From Candidatus Aminicenantota bacterium (GTDB taxonomy: Bacteria; Acidobacteriota; B3-B38; Guanabaribacteriales; B3-B38): a DNA stretch of 9,007 bases. Position numbers and translations under genes: made by a program. The stretch's first letter is position 1. Every line of letters starts with the position of its first letter. Below, in pieces: positions 5,410-9,007 of this stretch. The notes beneath the pieces were generated by a model. The model saw only the letters and a list, made by a program, of their open reading frames with translations, searched no databases and was not told the origin of the DNA. The stretch lies in the NCBI GenBank assembly GCA_029880275.1, contig JAOUOQ010000062.1, positions 1 to 9,007 of the forward strand, in the 5' to 3' direction.

Positions 5410-7881
5410 ATGACAAGGCAGCACTTTTTCACAGTTTCAGTTTTTCTCGTCTTTAGTCTTGCCCTCCCGGGAATAGTGTTTGGACAGCGGGTGATTGACC
5501 TGGATCAGCTGTGGGGGGACATGCGTGTGCTGGGGGATGATAATAGTGATGAACTCGGCTGGGGAGTAGCCAAGGGGGACATCAACGGGGATGGCTATAT
5601 GGACATCATCATGGGTGCCCCTAATGCTGACCCTGGTGACCCTCCACGTTCATATGCCGGGGAGACCTATGTCATCTTTTGCTCCGACTCACCGCCATCA
5701 ACGATCGACCTCAGCACGGAGTCAGCCGACATCACCATCTATGGGGCTGCTGCTGAGATTCGGTCTGGCTGGGCGGTGGACAGCGGGGATGTAAACGGTG
5801 ACGGATTCGATGATATCATCATCGGTGCCAAATGGGCTTCCCCCGGTGGACGTAACGCAGCCGGGGAGACCTATGTCATCTTCGGCGATAGTTTCTCATC
5901 ACCGCCTTACACCATAGATTTGAGCTCCACTCCAGCCGACATCACCGTCTGCGGGGATGATACTGGTGATCTTTCTGGCTTTGGGGTGGCAAGCGGGAAT
6001 GTAAACGGAGACGGCTATGCTGATGTAATCATCGGTGCTGAGGGGGGTGCCCCCGGAGGACGGCCAGCTGCCGGGGAGACCTATGTTATCTTCGGCGCCA
6101 GCTTCGCCTCACCGCCTTACACCATAGATTTGAGCACCACCCCAGCCGACATCACCGTCAGCGGCGATAATTCTTTGGATCGGTCTGGCTGGGCGGTGGC
6201 CAGCGGGGATATAAACGGAGATGGATATGATGATGTAATCATCGGTGCCTATGTCGCTGACCCCGGAGACCCTGCACGCACAGATGCCGGGGAGACCTAT
6301 GTTATCTTCGGCGCCAGCTTCGCCTCACCGCCTTACACCATAGATTTGAGCACCACCCCAGCCGACATCACCGTGTGCGGGGCTGATGCTGAGGATTATT
6401 TTGGCATAGCTGTGGCCAGCGGGGATGTGAACGGTGATGGATATGATGATGTAATCATCGGTGCCTATTTTGCCGACCCCGGTGATCCTCCACGCGATGC
6501 GGCAGGGGAGACCTATGTCATCTTCGGCTACAGCCCATCTTCTCCCGTAACTATTGACCTGAGCACCCAAAGTGCCGACATCACCGTCTTAGGGTCTTCA
6601 GTCGCTTACAATTTGGGCTGGGCGGTGTCCAGTGGGGATGTCAACTCTGATGGATTAGATGATATGATCATCGCTGCCCCATCGATGGATAAGGGTGGTA
6701 AGATCGGTAGGACCTATGTGTTATTCGGATTCAACCCACCACCTTACGCAGTCATCATTGACCTGAGCACCCAATCAGCCGACATCACCGTCTGCGCGAA
6801 TTATGGTAATGAGCACCTTGGCATGCATACGGCCAGCGGCGATGTTAACGCCGATGGATATGACGATATCATCATCGGTGCCCGGTGGGCTAGCCCCGGT
6901 GACCCTCCACGCGGCATGGCCGGGAATACCTATCTGATCCTGGGAGGTGGCTCCCTGGTTACCGCTCACGGTCTGGGCGGCACAAGCTGGATAAAGCAGT
7001 TCAGCCTCCTGGGGAGAGACCGGGGCAGCTTCAAAGCCTTCGGAGCGGTGAACTCCCAGGGCGAGGTTCATCTGGCCATTGGTGATATTGATGCCGACAG
7101 CCGGGATGAGATTGCCGCCGGTCAGGGTGAGGGCGGAAAATCCTGGGTGAAGTTCTTTGAGGTGGATGGCTCCCCCATCAGCACCTTCAAAGCCTTCGGA
7201 GCAGCAAACACCAACGGTGAGCTCCATATCGCCTTAGGGAATTTTGATGCTGATGCCTCTGATGAGATAGTCGTCGCCCAGGGTGAAGGGGGAAGCTCCT
7301 GGGTTAAGCTTTTCAATGCTGATGGGACTATCATGCAGAGTTTCAAAGCCTTTGGGGCTGCCAATGCCCAGGGTGAGGTGCATGTGGCCGCAGGTGACTT
7401 TAATGAAGATGGGATTGACGAGATAGTAGTAGGCATGGGAGAGGGCGGCAGCTCCCGGGTGAAGGTATTTGAAAGCCCCTGGGGCTTCCTGCTCAGCTCC
7501 TTCCAGGCATTTGATGCCGCTGATAACCCCGGCGGTGAGGTGCGTCTGGCGGTGGGGAACTTTGATGCCGATGCTGATATGGAGATAGCCGCCGCCACAG
7601 GTTATAATGGAGGAAACAAGGTCCGGCTGTTTGAAAAGGACGGCACCTTAATCAAGCAATTCTTAGCCTTCGGGTTTGGAGGCAACCCCAACGGTGATGT
7701 GCAGATAGCCGCGGCTGATATAGATAACGATGGCATCTGGGAGATAATCTGCGGTCATGGAGAGGGAGGCAGTTCCGCAGTCAAAGTCTTTAAGCCTGAT
7801 GGAAGCCTGATGCTCAGCTTCAAAGCATTCGGTGGGGTAAACGCCCAGGGCGAGGTGCACTTAGGCAGAAGCAACTACTAA
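5410..7881 (+). CDS. Secreted FG-GAP (integrin-alpha-like) double beta-propeller protein, paralog 2
   Basis: This is an 823-aa exported paralog of the preceding FG-GAP protein with the same domain order, and the two are especially similar over the second domain. A signal peptide covers residues 1-25, with a likely cut after VFG in front of QRVIDLD, a sequence shared with the paralog. Seven FG-GAP blades run from Ile29 to about residue 514. The calcium loops are better preserved than in paralog 1: DINGDGYMD, DVNGDGFDD, NVNGDGYAD, DINGDGYDD, DVNGDGYDD, DVNSDGLDD and DVNADGYDD. Residues 516-823 carry six SWVKxF/SFKAFG/GEVHLA repeats and end in GEVHLGRSNY, nearly the same end as the paralog. Blades 3-5 contain an exact 90-bp duplication, suggesting recent blade gain or gene conversion. 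No membrane anchor or catalytic domain is visible. A role in surface or matrix binding is inference from the fold. The out-of-frame ATG at 5403 is not the start. Confidence 0.9.
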   Translation: MTRQHFFTVSVFLVFSLALPGIVFGQRVIDLDQLWGDMRVLGDDNSDELGWGVAKGDINGDGYMDIIMGAPNADPGDPPRSYAGETYVIFCSDSPPSTIDLSTESADITIYGAAAEIRSGWAVDSGDVNGDGFDDIIIGAKWASPGGRNAAGETYVIFGDSFSSPPYTIDLSSTPADITVCGDDTGDLSGFGVASGNVNGDGYADVIIGAEGGAPGGRPAAGETYVIFGASFASPPYTIDLSTTPADITVSGDNSLDRSGWAVASGDINGDGYDDVIIGAYVADPGDPARTDAGETYVIFGASFASPPYTIDLSTTPADITVCGADAEDYFGIAVASGDVNGDGYDDVIIGAYFADPGDPPRDAAGETYVIFGYSPSSPVTIDLSTQSADITVLGSSVAYNLGWAVSSGDVNSDGLDDMIIAAPSMDKGGKIGRTYVLFGFNPPPYAVIIDLSTQSADITVCANYGNEHLGMHTASGDVNADGYDDIIIGARWASPGDPPRGMAGNTYLILGGGSLVTAHGLGGTSWIKQFSLLGRDRGSFKAFGAVNSQGEVHLAIGDIDADSRDEIAAGQGEGGKSWVKFFEVDGSPISTFKAFGAANTNGELHIALGNFDADASDEIVVAQGEGGSSWVKLFNADGTIMQSFKAFGAANAQGEVHVAAGDFNEDGIDEIVVGMGEGGSSRVKVFESPWGFLLSSFQAFDAADNPGGEVRLAVGNFDADADMEIAAATGYNGGNKVRLFEKDGTLIKQFLAFGFGGNPNGDVQIAAADIDNDGIWEIICGHGEGGSSAVKVFKPDGSLMLSFKAFGGVNAQGEVHLGRSNY
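6069..6158 (+). repeat. Exact 90-bp intragenic direct repeat, unit 1
   Basis: These 90 bases recur without a difference at 6285-6374, offset by 216 bp or 72 codons, exactly one FG-GAP blade. The unit encodes the end of one blade (AGETYVIFGASFASPPYT) and the start of the next (IDLSTTPADITV). A more diverged relative precedes it at about 5860-5950. Confidence 0.9.
6285..6374 (+). repeat. Exact 90-bp intragenic direct repeat, unit 2
   Basis: This is the second copy of the repeat at 6069-6158. Identity through third codon positions shows recent duplication or gene conversion rather than selection on the protein alone. The frame is maintained. Confidence 0.9.
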
Positions 7882-7978
7882 GGAGCTTGTTGGGGTGCAA
7901 AAATAGGGAGAGCAGGGCAATGAGCTGTTCTTTGTAGCCATATTGACTAGTATTTACGCTTTTCAGATATTTTTATTC

Positions 7979-8004
7979 TGTATAAAAGGAGACAAGGTTA
8001 TACA
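7979..8004. repeat. Perfect 7-bp inverted repeat with 12-nt spacer
   Basis: TGTATAA (7979-7985) and TTATACA (7998-8004) are exact reverse complements about 290 bp upstream of purA. The element could be a regulator binding site or a small hairpin. With such short AT-rich arms, chance is a real alternative. Confidence 0.3.
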
Positions 8005-8178
8005 CTTCATTCTTGTTGAATAGCACTACAGTTGATGGTTCCCTGCTGTGGAGTTTATTACCAAATTTAATCTTTGAGATTCCCTCTTATCAAAGCCCAC
8101 CTTAGAAGGGATAAGTGAAGGCTTTTCCCAGACTATTTATATGTTCCGATATAATTAAGAAGCATCAAAACATAAGGA

Positions 8179-8207
8179 TTGTAAAACCAGCTAATTTCTG
8201 TTATCAT
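8179..8207 (+). promoter_or_regulatory. Possible purA promoter
   Basis: TTGTAA (8179-8184, four of six matches to the -35 consensus) lies 17 bp before TATCAT (8202-8207, five of six matches to the -10 consensus). A transcript from here would have a leader of about 75-80 nt before the purA ATG. The match is moderate in AT-rich DNA. Confidence 0.35.
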
Positions 8208-8295
8208 AAGTGGAAGTCTGCTATTAAGATTTCTCTATTTTTATGTTATTTCACAGATGAGCAATTGCTAAGGAAATTATGTGAGGTCGGAGAGG

Positions 8296-9007
8296 ATGGC
8301 AAACATTATCATAGTTGGAATGCAGTGGGGTGATGAGGGTAAGGGTAAAATTGTAGACTATCTGACCGATTTCTTTGATGTCATTGCCCGCTATCAAGGG
8401 GGACACAACGCCGGGCACACGGTGAACATCGGAGGGGAAAAGTTTATTCTCCATTTGATCCCTTCAGGGATACTGCATCCCGGAAAAACCTGCATTATTG
8501 GGAATGGGGTGGTGATTGACCCTGAGGCGCTTCTAAATGAGATTGAGGCTCTGCGGCAAGCGGGCGTTAAGGTTGAGGGTAACCTTTTTATCAGCAGCCG
8601 ATGTCATCTCATCTTTCCCCATCATCGTCAGCTGGAGAAGGGGAGCGAGGAAAATAGAGGGAAGCATAAGATAGGCACTACTTGCCGGGGGATAGGTCCC
8701 TCTTATCAGACCAAGATGGCACGCAGTGGCATCCGCCTGATTGATATGGAGAATCCCTCCCTCTTCCGGGAAAAGCTCTGTCGAAATATCTCCGAAGCAA
8801 ACTCTCTGCTGGAGTCGCTGTATCATCTTGACCCTATAGACGCGGAGGAAATTTGCCAAAAATATCTATCCCTCTATCCTCTCATCAAAGGGTTTGTCAC
8901 CGATACCTCCTTATTTATAAATAAAGCTATTGCGCAGGGGAAATCGGTTTTGTTTGAGGGTGCCCAGGGGACGCACCTTGACATTGACCATGGGACATAC
9001 CCCTATG
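8296..9007 (+). CDS. purA: Adenylosuccinate synthetase, N-terminal part (3' end outside window)
   Basis: PurA makes adenylosuccinate from IMP, aspartate and GTP, the first committed step from IMP to AMP, in the cytoplasm. The frame runs open from the ATG at 8296 to the window end, giving 237 of about 430 codons. Diagnostic motifs are WGDEGKGK (11-18), with the catalytic aspartate at 13, GGHNAGHTV (35-43), with the catalytic histidine at 41, GIGPSYQTKMARSGIR, and FEGAQGTHLDIDHGTYPY at the visible C-terminal end. The start is well supported. MANIIIVGMQWGDEGKGK has the normal family N-terminus, and GAGGT (8283-8287) lies 8 nt upstream of the ATG. The long gap and an own candidate promoter suggest it is not co-transcribed with the FG-GAP gene. 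Confidence 0.96.
   Translation, partial: MANIIIVGMQWGDEGKGKIVDYLTDFFDVIARYQGGHNAGHTVNIGGEKFILHLIPSGILHPGKTCIIGNGVVIDPEALLNEIEALRQAGVKVEGNLFISSRCHLIFPHHRQLEKGSEENRGKHKIGTTCRGIGPSYQTKMARSGIRLIDMENPSLFREKLCRNISEANSLLESLYHLDPIDAEEICQKYLSLYPLIKGFVTDTSLFINKAIAQGKSVLFEGAQGTHLDIDHGTYPY

Larger units (their letters stand above)
7882..8295. other. Non-coding region between the second FG-GAP gene and purA
   Basis: No supported gene lies here. Visible elements are a weak stem GAGCAG/CTGTTC (7910-7915 with 7925-7930) followed by TTTG, which may be a poor terminator, an inverted repeat TGTATAA/TTATACA (7979-7985 and 7998-8004), and a possible purA promoter near 8179-8207. An open frame at 8115-8333 runs into purA out of frame and has no good start signal, so it is not called. 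Confidence 0.5.

Noticed and set aside
2414..6950. Regularly spaced repeats that might suggest a CRISPR or minisatellite array
   Set aside because: The period is about 200-216 bp, the frame is kept, and the units encode FG-GAP blades. They are protein repeats.
7122..7598. 158-aa minus-strand open frame
   Set aside because: It lies fully inside the repeat-rich second domain of paralog 2. Its composition (Ser, Ala, Pro repeats) is the antisense image of the repeats.
8115..8333. 72-aa open frame on the plus strand overlapping the purA start
   Set aside because: No Shine-Dalgarno of note, low-complexity composition with no recognisable motif, and its end overlaps the well-supported purA start in another frame.
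8533..8859. 108-aa minus-strand open frame
   Set aside because: It is antisense shadow of purA, whose sense translation carries all catalytic motifs.

Overview
The window is a piece of bacterial chromosome with two housekeeping gene fragments at its edges and an accessory block between them. Two canonical sigma70-type promoters and strong Shine-Dalgarno sites show that it is bacterial. The species cannot be named from this sequence. Moderate GC, AT-rich intergenic DNA and large secreted FG-GAP proteins are common in uncultivated bacterial phyla, so that is a weak guess at origin.

Layout: 1-296 (+) is the C-terminal end of NAD kinase (nadK). 355-1659 (-) is a membrane-embedded family 2 glycosyltransferase of the hyaluronan synthase/NodC/chitin synthase type, convergent with nadK and read from a near-consensus promoter at 1741-1769. 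1770-2063 is AT-rich and non-coding. 2340-4796 and 5410-7881 (+) encode two paralogous secreted proteins of 818 and 823 aa. Each has a signal peptide, a seven-blade FG-GAP (integrin-alpha-like, calcium-binding) propeller and a second six-repeat domain. 7882-8295 is non-coding. 8296-9007 (+) is the first 237 codons of purA (adenylosuccinate synthetase), cut by the window end.

The most interesting part is the upstream region of the two FG-GAP genes. Each gene has its own copy of the same promoter (TTGACA, 16 bp, TGTGATAAT) and a 5' leader of about 240 nt. Only the two ends of the leader are conserved between the copies. The 3' end carries a GC-rich hairpin, then a second hairpin that buries the very strong Shine-Dalgarno sequence. 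The one base that differs within this second stem keeps a pair (C-G to U-G). This looks like a duplicated cis-acting translational control element. No known riboswitch class was recognised in it.

How the genes might work together is inference only. The synthase-like glycosyltransferase may make or export a surface polysaccharide, and the two secreted double-propeller proteins may act at the cell surface or in a matrix. They are divergently transcribed from separate promoters, so a functional link is suggested only by adjacency.
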